DNA from: Balneolaceae bacterium
GTDB taxonomy: Bacteria; Bacteroidota; Rhodothermia; Balneolales; Balneolaceae
Assembly: GCA_034521495.1 (NCBI GenBank)
Contig: JAXHMK010000007.1
Span: 56,720 to 120,719 of the forward strand
Length of the DNA stretch: 64,000 nucleotides
Reading direction: 5' to 3'
Part shown: piece after piece, positions 26,111 through 37,300 of the stretch
Position numbering within the stretch: the first letter of the stretch is position 1
Layout: each line of letters opens with the position of its first letter
Program-made: the position numbers and the translations under genes
The notes under the pieces: generated by a model
What the model was told of the DNA's origin: nothing
Seen by the model: only the letters and a program-made list of their open reading frames with translations
The model's database searches: none

Positions 26111-28900
26111 CTATTCACCATTATCTTCTTCTACTATTTCCGGTCTCTGTAAATAAGGAAGCCCCTCTTTAATCCATTTTGGGGCAGGCTTACCATTCAG
26201 GTAGTGGTCATGCCATTCAAAAGCTCTGGTAGCGTAGTCAATCTGATTCTCCTCGCGGGCCAGCCCATGATTCTCGCCTTCATACACCAGCATCACAAAA
26301 GGTTTTTCCATGCGGCGCATGGTTGTATAAAGCTCCACGCCCTGGTTAAAATCAACTGCACCGTCATCCGTACCAAATTCAACCAAGAGTGGTGTTTCTG
26401 TATTCTTCATATTAAAAATGGGAGAATTGTCGATGAATTTATCCCAGTCCATCCACCACGGGTCCGGGAAGCGTCCCTGTGAAATTTCAAATATTCTTGC
26501 ATCCGTCATACCAGAGTTCCAGTAGATGGAATTATACATGCTGACCATATTGGTAAGCGGTGCACCGGCCACGGCAGAGTTAAACATATTGGTTTGTGTA
26601 ATAATAAAAGAGGTTTGATAAGCTCCCCAAGAGTGGCCCGTCAATCCCAACTTATCTTTATCTATCATCCCGGTTTCTAAAACCTTTTCTACCGCCGGCA
26701 GTACAGATTTTACAGCCGACATGCCCGGATCCCGCAGCTCATAGGTTATATCGGGCTGGAATACAAAATATCCCTCAGAAGAAAAGCGTCTGAAATTATA
26801 CGGATTCGTGCGAGTTGGAATGGTGTAGGAATGCATATCCTGGGAGCGCCGCTCATAGATATAAACAATCATGGGATATTTTTTATCGGGATTATAATTT
26901 GCCGGATAGAGCAGCCGTCCCTGAAGCTTTTTCCCCCGCTCATTATGGAAGGTTATAAGTTCGTCATCAGCCCAGTAGTAATTCTCCTGTTGAGGATTTG
27001 TGTTGGTTAGCTCAATGGGATTGTTAAAATCTCTCTCAACATAAAAGAAGTCAGGCGAGTCGGTTGAACTTTCGGCTGAATAGATAAACTTTTCGGCATC
27101 TTTGGCTTTGTTGAGTCTGTTAATCTGCTGGTCTTTATACAAGAGTGTATGTAACCTGTCGTTATTACCGAGTCGGGCGTAGCCTCTCTTTTTCGTATAA
27201 TCGCCATACATGTGGAAGTAGAGCGCTTCGTCTGGTTCAACAAAATCGTCTTCCATATCGAGGTAAACCTGGCGATAGCGAATACTATCCTGTGATCCAT
27301 TTGTTAGTTTTTCAATCACATCGCCGTCAGGTGTAGCACGATAGACATCATATTCGTCGTAGAGCAGTATCCATGCATCATCTTTAGCCCATCTGCCATT
27401 ACCGAAAGGGGGTTGTTGCTCACTTCCTGTTACTATGTGGTAGTTTTCAAACCGCGTATTTACATCCCCGGTTAAATTAATCTCTTTTCTCTCTTCGATG
27501 TCATACGCCCGCCATTCATTATCCCAAAAATAGAGCAGATAGTCGCCGCCCGGTGACGTATTGACAATTTCCCTTCGCTCAAGAATTTTTTCCCGCTCTC
27601 CGGTATTCACGTCAATCAGGTATATATCCCTCCATTCCTCTTCAAATGTAGGCTCATAAGGCTTCTCTACATAACCAACGGCATGTTGATGATCGCCGGT
27701 CAGTGAAACATTCTCCATTAAACTGTCACCCAGTTGCACAAATGAGTCTTTATCTAAATGCCACGCAGAAAGATGATTCTCTTCTTTAAGTGAATTTTGT
27801 AACACCTCTTGGCGCGGTTGAATCTGGTCGTCTTGCCAATGCCAGATTTCAACATTTGTTGGATCGAGGTCTTCATCAGGATCTACATCCTGTTTCTCGT
27901 TTTTAGTGCTGTCAGTTTCTGCCTCAGAATCTCCGGGTGTATCCGGTTTTGTTGGTTTTTCATTCTTCTCCCATTCTTGTATGCCAAAGAAGATTGTATT
28001 TCCGTCATCTGTCCAAATCAAGTCCCGGAATTCAACAATGCGGTGATCAGCCGGAAATTCTTCAAACCTATTTTGCCTGAATACATTAGCTTCTGTTGAG
28101 GATGGTAAATTTCGGTAGGCATATATCTCATGAGTTTTATTTTTGTATTGATCGTTTGTTATGGCTTTAACAAATGCCAGTGCATTTTCTTCTTCACTCC
28201 AGGTTAGATTTTTAAAATTCGCCGTATCACTTTCCAGAACGGCCATATGTTGGTTCTTCAGATTTAAAAGCTGCACTCCATTGCCCAGTTTTTCTGATGC
28301 ATCAATAGCTATGGCGAGGAGAGTTCCTTCTTCATTAAACGTATATTCAGATACGTTCCCGATGAGCTGATTCTGCCCGGTTTGGAGATTTCGAACAACA
28401 ATCTCGCCTCCGCCTTTTTGATCCTCCGGTTTGTACTTGTTCATGACAATGTGATTCCCTGTTTCAGAAAATTCAAACTGTTGGATATTTTCAAATGTAT
28501 CCACATTGGCAGATGCCAGATTCATAAGGCCAAGCTTGTACTGAACTCTCTCGTTTTGTTGCTCAAGATTCTTTTCTTCTTCTTCCGAAACTCCAATTTG
28601 AAACGCTGCCCACTCATTATTTTCAGAAAATTCGGGGCTGATACCATGCATGAATTTGTGTTCACCTGTTGAGTCTGATGCAACTTTTTTTATCATAAGC
28701 CAGCCGTCACCATCTACCAACTCAATATTATAGGCAAACCAGCTGCCATCATTGGAAAAAGCTGTATTCGTGATACGCTGCCATTCTTCATAATCATTCG
28801 GTTCCAGTTTAACTTTTTCATTCTCCTGGGCGAGCAGAAATGAAGAGAAGCTGAAGATCAAGACAAGGAAAACTGCACAAAAACGGTTGAAAAAAGACAT
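26111..28900 (-). CDS. S9-family prolyl oligopeptidase-like peptidase, exported
   Basis: I take the ATG at 28900, which begins a clean signal peptide (MSFFNRFCAVFLVLIFSFSSF), rather than the ATG 78 bases upstream; about 929 residues. A long beta-propeller-like region with WD-type repeats is followed by the alpha/beta-hydrolase domain: nucleophile in GHSWGAYQ, acid in FGTDDGAVDF, histidine in EGENHGL. A Lys/Asp-rich insert near the middle of the propeller is unusual. It likely degrades peptides in the periplasm. It stands alone. Confidence 0.9.
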   Translation of the reverse strand: MSFFNRFCAVFLVLIFSFSSFLLAQENEKVKLEPNDYEEWQRITNTAFSNDGSWFAYNIELVDGDGWLMIKKVASDSTGEHKFMHGISPEFSENNEWAAFQIGVSEEEEKNLEQQNERVQYKLGLMNLASANVDTFENIQQFEFSETGNHIVMNKYKPEDQKGGGEIVVRNLQTGQNQLIGNVSEYTFNEEGTLLAIAIDASEKLGNGVQLLNLKNQHMAVLESDTANFKNLTWSEEENALAFVKAITNDQYKNKTHEIYAYRNLPSSTEANVFRQNRFEEFPADHRIVEFRDLIWTDDGNTIFFGIQEWEKNEKPTKPDTPGDSEAETDSTKNEKQDVDPDEDLDPTNVEIWHWQDDQIQPRQEVLQNSLKEENHLSAWHLDKDSFVQLGDSLMENVSLTGDHQHAVGYVEKPYEPTFEEEWRDIYLIDVNTGEREKILERREIVNTSPGGDYLLYFWDNEWRAYDIEERKEINLTGDVNTRFENYHIVTGSEQQPPFGNGRWAKDDAWILLYDEYDVYRATPDGDVIEKLTNGSQDSIRYRQVYLDMEDDFVEPDEALYFHMYGDYTKKRGYARLGNNDRLHTLLYKDQQINRLNKAKDAEKFIYSAESSTDSPDFFYVERDFNNPIELTNTNPQQENYYWADDELITFHNERGKKLQGRLLYPANYNPDKKYPMIVYIYERRSQDMHSYTIPTRTNPYNFRRFSSEGYFVFQPDITYELRDPGMSAVKSVLPAVEKVLETGMIDKDKLGLTGHSWGAYQTSFIITQTNMFNSAVAGAPLTNMVSMYNSIYWNSGMTDARIFEISQGRFPDPWWMDWDKFIDNSPIFNMKNTETPLLVEFGTDDGAVDFNQGVELYTTMRRMEKPFVMLVYEGENHGLAREENQIDYATRAFEWHDHYLNGKPAPKWIKEGLPYLQRPEIVEEDNGE

Positions 28901-29154
28901 TTTTAAAGAATGGGTTGTATTTGATTCATAGTTAACCTTCACAGTACAAAAAAATAAAAAAGAATGAAACAGGGTCATTTATAATCAAAATAGAATCACT
29001 GTAAAGATTTTTAAGTAAAAAATTTCAATGTAACGTTCTGACAGCTGAGAAATGGAAACAGTGCTTTTAAACTCGGATGGAGAAGTTGTATCAAAGATTA
29101 AAAACACTTATTTTTCTGTTCTTTGATTTTTCAGGAAAACCTGAATTCTTCATT

Positions 29155-29228
29155 GCGCCCGTAGCTCAACTGGATAGAGCGTCTGACTTCGGATCAGAAG
29201 GTTGAGGGTTCAAATCCTTCCGGGCGTA
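29155..29228 (+). tRNA. tRNA-Arg (anticodon TCG); integration site
   Basis: Full cloverleaf: acceptor GCGCCCG with CGGGCGT (first pair G-T), D arm GCTC...GAGC, anticodon stem TCTGA/TCAGA around CTTCGGA (anticodon TCG), T arm GAGGG-TTCAAAT-CCTTC. A terminator follows at once and the integrase gene begins 180 bases downstream, the usual layout for an element integrated at the 3' end of a tRNA gene. Confidence 0.96.
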
Positions 29229-29235
29229 CTTACTG

Positions 29236-29272
29236 AAAACCCCGTTTAATTAGCTTTAAACGGGGTTTTTTT
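29236..29272 (+). terminator. Terminator after tRNA-Arg
   Basis: AAAACCCCGTTTAA and TTTAAACGGGG flank a short loop and are followed by seven T; a textbook intrinsic terminator. Confidence 0.9.
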
Positions 29273-29342
29273 ATGTTTTTTCGTCATTTTGACCAGCTTT
29301 TCTTGTGAAGGATTTTCACATAATCGGCAATATTTCTTGAAA

Positions 29343-29409
29343 TGGTAGTACATTTGGTGGTACATTGGTAGTACAGAAATTAGAGTTCTAATAGCCAAAT
29401 GTACTACCA
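29343..29409. promoter_or_regulatory. Repeated TGGTAGTACA words before the integrase
   Basis: TGGTAGTACA occurs at 29343-29352 and 29366-29375, TGGTGGTACA at 29355-29364 (spacing 11-12 bases, one helix turn), and the inverse TGTACTACCA at 29400-29409, where its last base is the A of the integrase ATG. Such phased direct repeats plus one inverse copy suit binding by integrase arms, an excisionase or a repressor of the integrase. Confidence 0.6.
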
Positions 29410-30572
29410 TGGCAAGCCTCAAAAAGAGAGGAAAAACCTATTCCATCGTATTCAAGACTCGAGAAGATGGGAAGCAGATAACTAAAACCTACGCACTTGG
29501 CACCTCCTACAAAAAAATTGCCGAGCATAAAAAAGTTGAATATGAAAAACTCTATCAACGTGGAGAGATCAATCCCTTTGATGATTCATGGAGTGTAAGG
29601 GAATACGAAAAATCTCAACAAGAGAGTTCTAAGCCAGCGGTAGCAGACAGTTACTATCTGGAAGATTTGAAGAAGCAATTTTTAAAATTCAAATCGCATG
29701 TTTCTGAACCAACAAAAAAAGGATACCGGTCTGTTATTAATCTTTTCATTGAACATGTGGGTCGATCCATGACAGCCCCGCTCATAAAAGCAAGTGATAT
29801 CCGTACCTTTTGTTTCAAGCCTGGGTACGCCAATGCTACACAACGAAACTATCTGCGGCATCTCAAGGCTTTCTTCAACTGGATGAAAAATAAAGAGATC
29901 ATTTCCAAGAACCCCTGCGATGATGTAAAACCGCCAAAGAAGAAGGATAATTTGGTCGAGAAAATCTTCGATGAAGAGACGCTGAATGATATCATAACAG
30001 CCTTTCGGAAGTACCAACTAAAGCATAAAAAATCGGGAGCGATAACTCACGATTCGCAGAAGCAGCATTGGTTCAAACCTTTAATCACTACTGCATACTA
30101 CACGGGATTGCGAAGGAAAGAGTTGGTTCAACTTCGTTGGGAGCATGTGAATTTAAACAAAAGAGAAATACATGTAACGGATACGAAGAACGGGAAGGAA
30201 CGAACGGTTATCATTTTTGATCAGGCGTATGACCGATTAAGAGCCTGGCATAAGCTTAATGGTTACCCAAATAAGGGACTGGTATTTCCAAGTCCCAGGT
30301 CGACAAAGAAATTGGAAATTGCGCTTACGGGCAATAATGTATCCAAGGTTTTTAAATCGTATGTAAATGAGGCCAAGGTTAAAGACACCATTCACTTTCA
30401 CTGTCTACGGCACTCATGCGCAACGTATATGATTCGTCAGGGTTTTGATGTAACGATGGTGAAGGAGATGCTGGGCCATAAAAGCATTGAAGTAACCATG
30501 CGGTATGTCAATTTAGTAGTGAAAGACCGAAAGGATCGTGCGATTAAATTAGGACTTATAACCAAGAATTGA
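29409..30572 (+). CDS. Tyrosine recombinase (integrase) of a tRNA-Arg element
   Basis: 387 residues: N-terminal arm-binding domain (MASLKKRGKTYSIVFKT), a SAM-like core-binding domain (about 85-175), and the catalytic domain with Arg in TGLRRKELVQLRW, HxxR in HCLRHSCATYMI, His in LGHKS and the Tyr in TMRYVNL. All catalytic residues are present. It directs integration at the adjacent tRNA-Arg. Its stop codon abuts the next gene, so they are co-transcribed. Confidence 0.95.
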   Translation: MASLKKRGKTYSIVFKTREDGKQITKTYALGTSYKKIAEHKKVEYEKLYQRGEINPFDDSWSVREYEKSQQESSKPAVADSYYLEDLKKQFLKFKSHVSEPTKKGYRSVINLFIEHVGRSMTAPLIKASDIRTFCFKPGYANATQRNYLRHLKAFFNWMKNKEIISKNPCDDVKPPKKKDNLVEKIFDEETLNDIITAFRKYQLKHKKSGAITHDSQKQHWFKPLITTAYYTGLRRKELVQLRWEHVNLNKREIHVTDTKNGKERTVIIFDQAYDRLRAWHKLNGYPNKGLVFPSPRSTKKLEIALTGNNVSKVFKSYVNEAKVKDTIHFHCLRHSCATYMIRQGFDVTMVKEMLGHKSIEVTMRYVNLVVKDRKDRAIKLGLITKN

Positions 30573-30907
30573 TGGGGAATAAGAAAATATTCATAGAAAA
30601 AGATGGGAAGACAGAATCAATCGAGAAGACCATTCTGTATTTAATGCTAATTGGAGATGAATTAAGAAGCCATTCAGTAGCTCATTATGTTGGGCAGGAA
30701 CAATCAATCCCGATACAATTATCAACGAACTTCGTCGAATTTAAAAATCGGGATTTAAAGCATCTTCAAACGGCATTGAAACCATTCAATGGGTTTGATT
30801 CTGAAAAGTTTAACGAAACTTTTAAAAATGAGCTTTTGAAGCAGTATGAAAAGCAGAAAAATGAATCAATTAAAGGTGCTTTAGCATTTGCCCGGGAAAT
30901 AAATTGA
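30572..30907 (+). CDS. Unknown small protein of the element
   Basis: 111 residues from the ATG at 30572, whose A is the last base of the integrase stop (a TTG three bases upstream is possible). It is hydrophilic, helix-rich and charged at the C-terminus (LLKQYEKQKNESIKG); no motif recognised. Its end overlaps the next frame by four bases. Its place suggests a regulatory or mobility accessory gene. Confidence 0.6.
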   Translation: MGNKKIFIEKDGKTESIEKTILYLMLIGDELRSHSVAHYVGQEQSIPIQLSTNFVEFKNRDLKHLQTALKPFNGFDSEKFNETFKNELLKQYEKQKNESIKGALAFAREIN

Positions 30908-31299
30908 TCTCGAAGAAAAAAGAGTTAGACAAAATTCACTATACACCCTTCAAAGCATTGGCAGTTTCTCGGATAAATGAAAGTGATGATAAGATTTATT
31001 TTCGCTATTTAAGTAATAGCCTAATTGAAACATTAATCGCGAGACTCAATGATATTTCAAAAAATATAGCACAGATAAAAGCTATTGAGCATGTGGAAAT
31101 GCACTTAAATCTTTCCGAAAAGTATACTTACAAAAAGCTTGTACGAAGTGTCGATGAAATATATGATAAAATGTTCAAAGGCAAATCAAATGAAAGGTCA
31201 CTCTCAGAAAATGTAAATGAAGCTAAATCGAATTTCGAAGTTTTAGGACGAATTGACTTCATACTTAGCGAGAGTAAGCTATTACCAATCCATTTATAA
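30904..31299 (+). CDS. Unknown small protein of the element
   Basis: 131 residues starting at TTG 30904 (TTGA overlap with the preceding stop). Helical, Lys/Glu-rich, no recognised domain. The overlap pattern integrase-30572-30904 indicates a three-gene operon. After it come 220 bases without a gene. Confidence 0.55.
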   Translation: MISKKKELDKIHYTPFKALAVSRINESDDKIYFRYLSNSLIETLIARLNDISKNIAQIKAIEHVEMHLNLSEKYTYKKLVRSVDEIYDKMFKGKSNERSLSENVNEAKSNFEVLGRIDFILSESKLLPIHL

Positions 31300-31522
31300 C
31301 AACTTTAAGTTAAAATTTTGAGATTTGACTTATTAAAACTCTGAAATAAAATTCACTTTTGAGCACTCAATGGGAAGCATTTTCAGGTTATTTAGGATTT
31401 TAATAAAAAACCCCTTCTCAATTAGAACTTTTCTATTAAAATCTCATCTTCTAAGTTGCTGATATGAAATGTCTTTATATCCCATAATCCATATGTTTCA
31501 TCTGTTAATTCAAACGAAACAT

Positions 31523-31815
31523 ATGAGTCATGCAATCAGAAAAAACGTTACTCCAACAAAATAACCAAACTCGAAGATAAGCTTGACTTCGTAGTTAGTG
31601 CCCTTCAAAACAAGCGCAACTCTTCCAAATATCTGACAGCCCAGGATATTGAAGCCGAATATGGTATCGATCAAAGAACGGTACTGAACCGCAGCAACCT
31701 CCATCCGAGTGATGATGGGTTTATACCCAGCCTAAAAATTAGCGGGAAAGGACGTCGGAAGTACTTCGAGCGGAAAGTCATTGATCGATTATTGAAACCG
31801 GCAACGAAGAGGTAA
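31523..31815 (+). pseudogene. Excisionase-like helix-turn-helix protein, frameshifted
   Basis: ATG 31523 reads MSHAIRKNVTPTK and stops; adding one A to the following AAAA run continues it as ITKLEDKLDFVVSALQ, then KYLTAQDIEAEYGIDQRTVLNR (a MerR/excisionase-type HTH) and ISGKGRRKYFERKVIDRLL to a TAA at 31813. The shape (coiled start, HTH, basic strand) matches the Xis/HTH_17 proteins found with such integrases. The single break lies in a homopolymer, so the gene may be intact. Confidence 0.7.
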
Positions 31816-31920
31816 AGATGTATGAGTGAAAAGTAAGAAGGTGGTCTGTAGTTCAAATACCAGCATCAACTGATTTGAATGATACTCTTATCGACTAAAA
31901 TTAAGATAAGGAGAAACATA

Positions 31921-33228
31921 ATGATTCAGTAAAAGCCGAGCTGCAGTTGATGATTTTTATGCCTATGCTCCAGAAAATAAATTCATATACATACCTACAA
32001 AAGATTTATGGCCTGCGAGAAGCGTTAATTCAAGAATAAATAAGGTTGGTACTAATAACTACACTAAATCGGAATAAAAGCTATCGAAGCTACAGAATGG
32101 TTGGCCAAAAACCGTTCGGTTGAGCAGATGACATGGATGCCAGGTCACCCAATGCTGTTAGAAAATAAATTCGGTGGTCAATGGAGGCATTGTTGATGCT
32201 TATGGTTCTACTTCTTTCAATTTGTATCAACCCCCAAAAATCGATCTTGGAGATCCCGATAAGGCTCATAAATGGATTAACCATGTTACAAAAGTGTATC
32301 CGGAAAATGTCGATCATATCTTTTGTTGGTTGGCTCAACGAGTGCAATATCCAGAAGTTAAGATTAATCACGCTTTAGTTTTGGGAGGGCAGCAGGGGAT
32401 TGGTAAAGACACGATACTTGAACCCGTTAGACATGCAATTGGTCCCTGGAATATGGAAGACGTAAATCCAAATCAACTTTTGGGGAGGTTTAATGGATTT
32501 ATCAAGTCGGTAATTCTGCATGTCAGCGAAGCCCGAGACCTTGGAGATAAAGATAGATATAAGCTTTATGAGCATTTAAAAACCTTTACAGCTTCTCCGC
32601 CGATGGCGCTACGATGCGATGAGAAAAACAGGCAGGAATACAGCGTGCCAAATTTGTGCGGAGTCGTCATAACAACGAATCACAAAACAAGCGGGATCTA
32701 TATACCCGCAGATGATCGCCGCCATTACGTTGCATGGAGCGAAATATAACAAAGCCAGATTTTGAGTGAAGATTACTGGCAGATTATATGGGATTGGTAT
32801 GGCAATGGCGGTACCAATCATGTAGCTGCTTTCTTGAAGGAATATGATTTAAGCAATTTCGATCCAAAAGCCCCGCCACCAAAAACGGATGGGTTTTGGG
32901 AGATTGTAGATTCAAACAGAGCTCCCGAAGATGCAGAGCTTGCTGATGCACTCGACAAATTAAACAACCCTGATGCCGTGACGATTAACATGGTAGCAGA
33001 AGCCGCAGGTGGAGATTTCTATGATTGGTTGAATGATCGCCGAAATAACAGGCAAATACCTCATCGTTTTGAAACGGCTGGGTATATAAGGGTGAAGAGA
33101 ATGATGCTGCAAAAGATGGTTTATGGAAAATTGGAGGCAAACGTTCTGCAATCTATGCAAAAAAGGAACTTCCTAAACGAGCAAGAATTGAAACCGCACA
33201 GAATCTCAAATCAGAGGTACCATTTTAG
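31921..33228 (+). pseudogene. DUF5906-type primase-helicase of the mobile element, frameshifted
   Basis: Pieces in different frames join into one protein: VDDFYAYAPENKFIYIPTKD near the start, NRSVEQMTWMPGHPMLLENK, then the intact core 32174-32749 with Walker A GGQQGIGKDT and CGVVITTNHKTSGIYIPADD, followed by DYWQIIWDWYGNGG and AKDGLWKIGGKRSAIYAKKE to the TAG at 33226. This is a superfamily-3-like helicase with the DUF5906 signature found in satellite phages and integrative elements. At least four single-base breaks occur. It supports replication of the excised element. Confidence 0.75.
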
Positions 33229-33398
33229 AATCAATAATCAATGTAATCGGTGAAGTAGGTGATTATATATTTTACTTAACTCAACTCACACATGTGTTTT
33301 CTTCAATCAGTTAAATCAGTGTATATATCTGTGTGAGTGAAATGTAAAACCACTGACTTCACTGATTTCATTAATCAAGAAGTTGCGAATAGATAACG

Positions 33399-34299
33399 AT
33401 GAAATCTGTATTAAACGTCAAGATATCCTGCTTCAAAAATTACAGAACTTCCGACAACCCGAAACCGGTGAATTTGTTACAGTGGCTTCAATCTTCAAAA
33501 TACGCTAAGCAGGTTCAACGCATCAGGGAGATTAAAGACAAAAAAGAGCGTGACGCACTTAAAGGCAACTCTGCCAGCTATCACTCCATCTGGCCAGTTT
33601 TCGTATCGATCAAAAGAGAAGCTAATTGAGCATTCAGGTTTGATACAATTCGACATTGACGGAAAAGACCATATAAATATTGCCAACTTTAAAGCACTCA
33701 AAGAAGAAATATCCAAAATAGTAAACGTGGCTTATGTCGGACTGTCTGTGTCCGGGAAGGGATACTGGGGACTCATTCCGATTAAATATCCAGAGAAGCA
33801 TAAAAACCATTTTAAGGCGATGAAAAATGCATTTGGGAACTATGGAATCAAACTGGATGATAAGCCTTCACATGTAGCCTCTCTGCGCGGTTACAGCTAT
33901 GATCCTGATGCATACTTCAGTCACAATGCAAAACCTCTCGAACTTCTTTATGAATCTAACAAATCTTCAAATCAATCAGGGAAGAGGAAAACCTATAGAT
34001 TTCAAACGGATTCCCATGTTCAAGTACAGAGGCTTGTAAAACAGGTCGAAGATAGGAGAATCGATATTACTGATTCGTACGATATTTGGTTAAAAATAGG
34101 ATTTGCGTTGGCCGATGAGTTTGGCGAGTCGGGCCGAGAGTACTTTCACTCTGTCTCACAATTCTACCCAGGTTACAATGAAAGAGAAACAGACCAGCAA
34201 TATTCTCACTGTTTACGCACAAAGGGGAAAGGGGCAGCTACTGTAACTATTGCCACCTTTTTCCACTATTGCAAAGCCAATGGAGTTACATTGAATTGA
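33399..34299 (+). pseudogene. VirE_N / BT4734-type replication protein, one frameshift
   Basis: 33399 begins MKSVLNVKISCFKNYRTSDN and runs through LLQWLQSSKYAKQVQRIREI; at about 33570 the frame shifts because a GG should be read as G (DALKGNSAS should be DALKATLPAITPSG), and the remainder 33550-34299 is intact: LIQFDIDGKDHIN, GLSVSGKGYWGLIPI, and a C-terminal PriCT-like domain (YDIWLKIGFALADEFGESG). VirE_N plus PriCT is the standard helper of Bacteroidota mobile elements. Last gene of the plus-strand run. Confidence 0.8.
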
Positions 34300-34382
34300 T
34301 ACAACCTTTTATTGACCTGTAAACATAAACGGTTCATTATCCTTTCTTGATCTTTAAATATGCTTTTATTCATAATTTCCAC

Positions 34383-37300
34383 TCAATACCTCTGATACAC
34401 ATGATCAAACACCTCATTCACCGTTGAGGTGAACAGGCGCCGGTCGTACACATCGGGGAGAATGTCGTCAAACTCCTGCTCGATGGTTACTTTCACATCG
34501 GAGATGTAGCGCTGCTGTTTTTTCCAGTCCTGCACCAGCTTCTCCTGCTTCAGCTTTTCAATCAGATCGTGAACTCCTTCCTTGATCTTTTTTCGTTCGG
34601 CCGGTTTCAGATCGATTTTCTCGCGCTGGGTGACGATATCGAAGATAGCCAGCTCCTCCTCATCCATGTTCTCTTTAACTGACGCGTTCTCCCTCCTCAC
34701 TCAAGTCTTTGGCCAGATCGAACAGCTCTTCCAGCTGCAGATCCACATTGATGCTGTAGTTGTTGTACTTCTCAATCATCTCCTCGAACCGCTCTTTGAA
34801 GTCCATCCGGGTACGGTTCTGCTCCACCATATCTTCGATGCGTTCTTTCAGTGTGGTTTTAATCTTCTCCAGCTCAATACGCTTATGCTTCTTTCTTGTT
34901 GAAGCGCTCTTTGAGCTTCTCAAAATCGATCTTCCCGATGTCAATCAGTTCGGTATCGTAATCAATCGTGTAACCCTCACTGACAATCGACTCGTCCAGC
35001 TTCTTTTCAATTTTATATTCTACTTCAGAGATATCATCCGGCTGAAACGGCTCCAGTACTTTGATCTTGTCGGCAATTGCTTTTAATGCAGACCGTACCG
35101 GCAGATATTGATACGCATCAGGATCGGGCAGGATCGCCTTGTAGAGCTTGTTCACCACCCGCGCATGTTTGTTGAACTCTTTCTTCTTCTGATCGTTCAT
35201 CAGAACTTCCTCAACGGCATCATCTACCGACTCATCCAGCTCCCTATACTCCACAATTGCTTTGGCAAACTCATCCAGGTAGACAGTCTGATCAAATCCT
35301 TTTGCCTGAATGATCTTATCCAGGTCCACTCCCTGTTCATCGCAGAATGCTTTCGCTTCCGCAATCGCCTCTTCGAGCTGACGAACCAGCTCCTCTTTAT
35401 TCTTCACCGGCGCTTCACCGCCCTCATCCTCTTTCTTGCCGGTCGCATAGATAGCCAGAGCTTTCTGAAGGTTGCGGAACACTCCCACATAATCCACAAT
35501 CAGGCCGTTATTTTTGCCCTCAAACACGCGATTGGCCCGTGGCGATGGTCTGCATCAGGGTGTGGCTCTTCATCGGCTTGTCGAGGTAGAGAGTGGACAA
35601 ACTGGGCACATCAAAGCCGGTGATCCACATCGCGCAGACAAACACCAGGCGCAGCGGATTGTCCTCATCCTTGAACATCTCATCCAGCGGCTCTTTCTCA
35701 ATTCGCAGCCGGTGCTTTTTGATATCCAGCCCTTTTGCCTCAAAATCCCGGATCTCATTCTGGGACTGGGAGATCATCACGGCCATATCGGTCTCGTTCA
35801 TAAAATGGACTTTCTCCAGTAGCTGCATTGCGCCGGGAACCGACAGCCGTTTTCAGCTCCGCTTTATACTCCTGTAATTTCTTCTGCCAATATCTTTTCA
35901 ACCAGGTCATACATCTTGATCGCCGTAAACCGATCCACGGCAATGAACAGTCCTTTGCCCATGTATCCCCTGTTCAGGAAGTGTTCCACAAGATCTTCGG
36001 CAATGGTCTCCAGCCGGTCGTTCCGGGTAAGCAGGTGATACTCCTGCCGGAACTCCCGCTCCAGCTTCTCCTCCTGTTTCTCGTTCAGGTTGGCATCATC
36101 CAGAATCTCAGCCAGCTCTTCATTCAAATCTTCGTTGGTGAGCTGAAGCTCCGGAATGCGGTTCTCGTAAAACAGCGGTACGGTAGCACCATCCTCAATG
36201 GACTGCTTAAAGTCATACACGCTCACATAGTCCCCGAATACCTCCCTCGTCTTTTCATCTTCTCCTTTGATCAGCGGGGTTCCGGTGAAGCCGAGAAATG
36301 CCGCATTGGGCAGAGCCTTCCGCATGTTCATGGCCAGCACATCGTACTGGGTTCGGTGCGCCTCATCGGTCATCACAATGATATCCTCATCTTCGCTGAG
36401 GACCGGGAACTCCTCGCCGTCCCGTGCGTGGAATTTGTGAATCAGCGTAAACACATAGCGGTGATTCTCCCGGAGAAGCTGCTGAAGCTGTTCCTTGCTG
36501 TCGGCCCGCACGGTTTTCTCCGGTTCGGTAACAGCTCCTACGGAGGCAAAATTCTTGTAGATCTGATCGTCCAGGTCAATGCGGTCGGTCACAATCACAA
36601 ACTTCCAGTTGCCCGGCAGGGCCCGCATGATCTTCCGGGTGAAGAATACCATCGAAAAACTCTTACCGCTCCCTTGTGTGTGCCAGAATACGCCAAGCTT
36701 TCCCTTGTTCTTCTCGATGTGTCGTACGGCCTGAATCGCGTTGTTCACTCCCAGGTACTGGTGGTTTTTGGCCAGCAGCTTTTGAGGTTCCCCGCCGGAG
36801 GTTTTGAACAGCACATAGTGTTCCAGAAGATCCATCAGGCGCTCTTTCTCACAGATTCCCCGGATGGCTGTCTCCAGGCTCACTCTACCGGGCTCCTCCT
36901 CATCGCTGATCTTCTTCCACTCGTTAAAATGCTCCCAGGGTGAGGTGATGGTTCCTACTTTGGTATCCGATCCGGTTGGAGAGGATAATCACCTGGTTAT
37001 ACCAGAAAAGCTGAGGAATCGTATCTTTATAATCGTGCAGGTTATCGTGATAGGCTTCATAGAGGCGTCGGGCCGGTTTCTTGAGTTCAAACAAAATCAT
37101 GGGGATGGCCGTTGACAAATCCGATCAGATCGGGCCGGCGCCGGTGCATCTCGCCGGATACCCATAGCTGACTGACCAGCAGATAGTCGTTCTTCTCGGG
37201 TTTTGACCAGTCCACTACCTTTACCGTATGCTGAACCTGCGTTCCCTCGGCGTTCCGGTACTCTACATCCACGCCATCGCGGATCAGGTCATACACCTGC

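Noticed and set aside
29343..29409. A plasmid-type replication origin with iterons
   Set aside because: The repeats are few, lie at the integrase start and have no Rep gene of the iteron class beside them.
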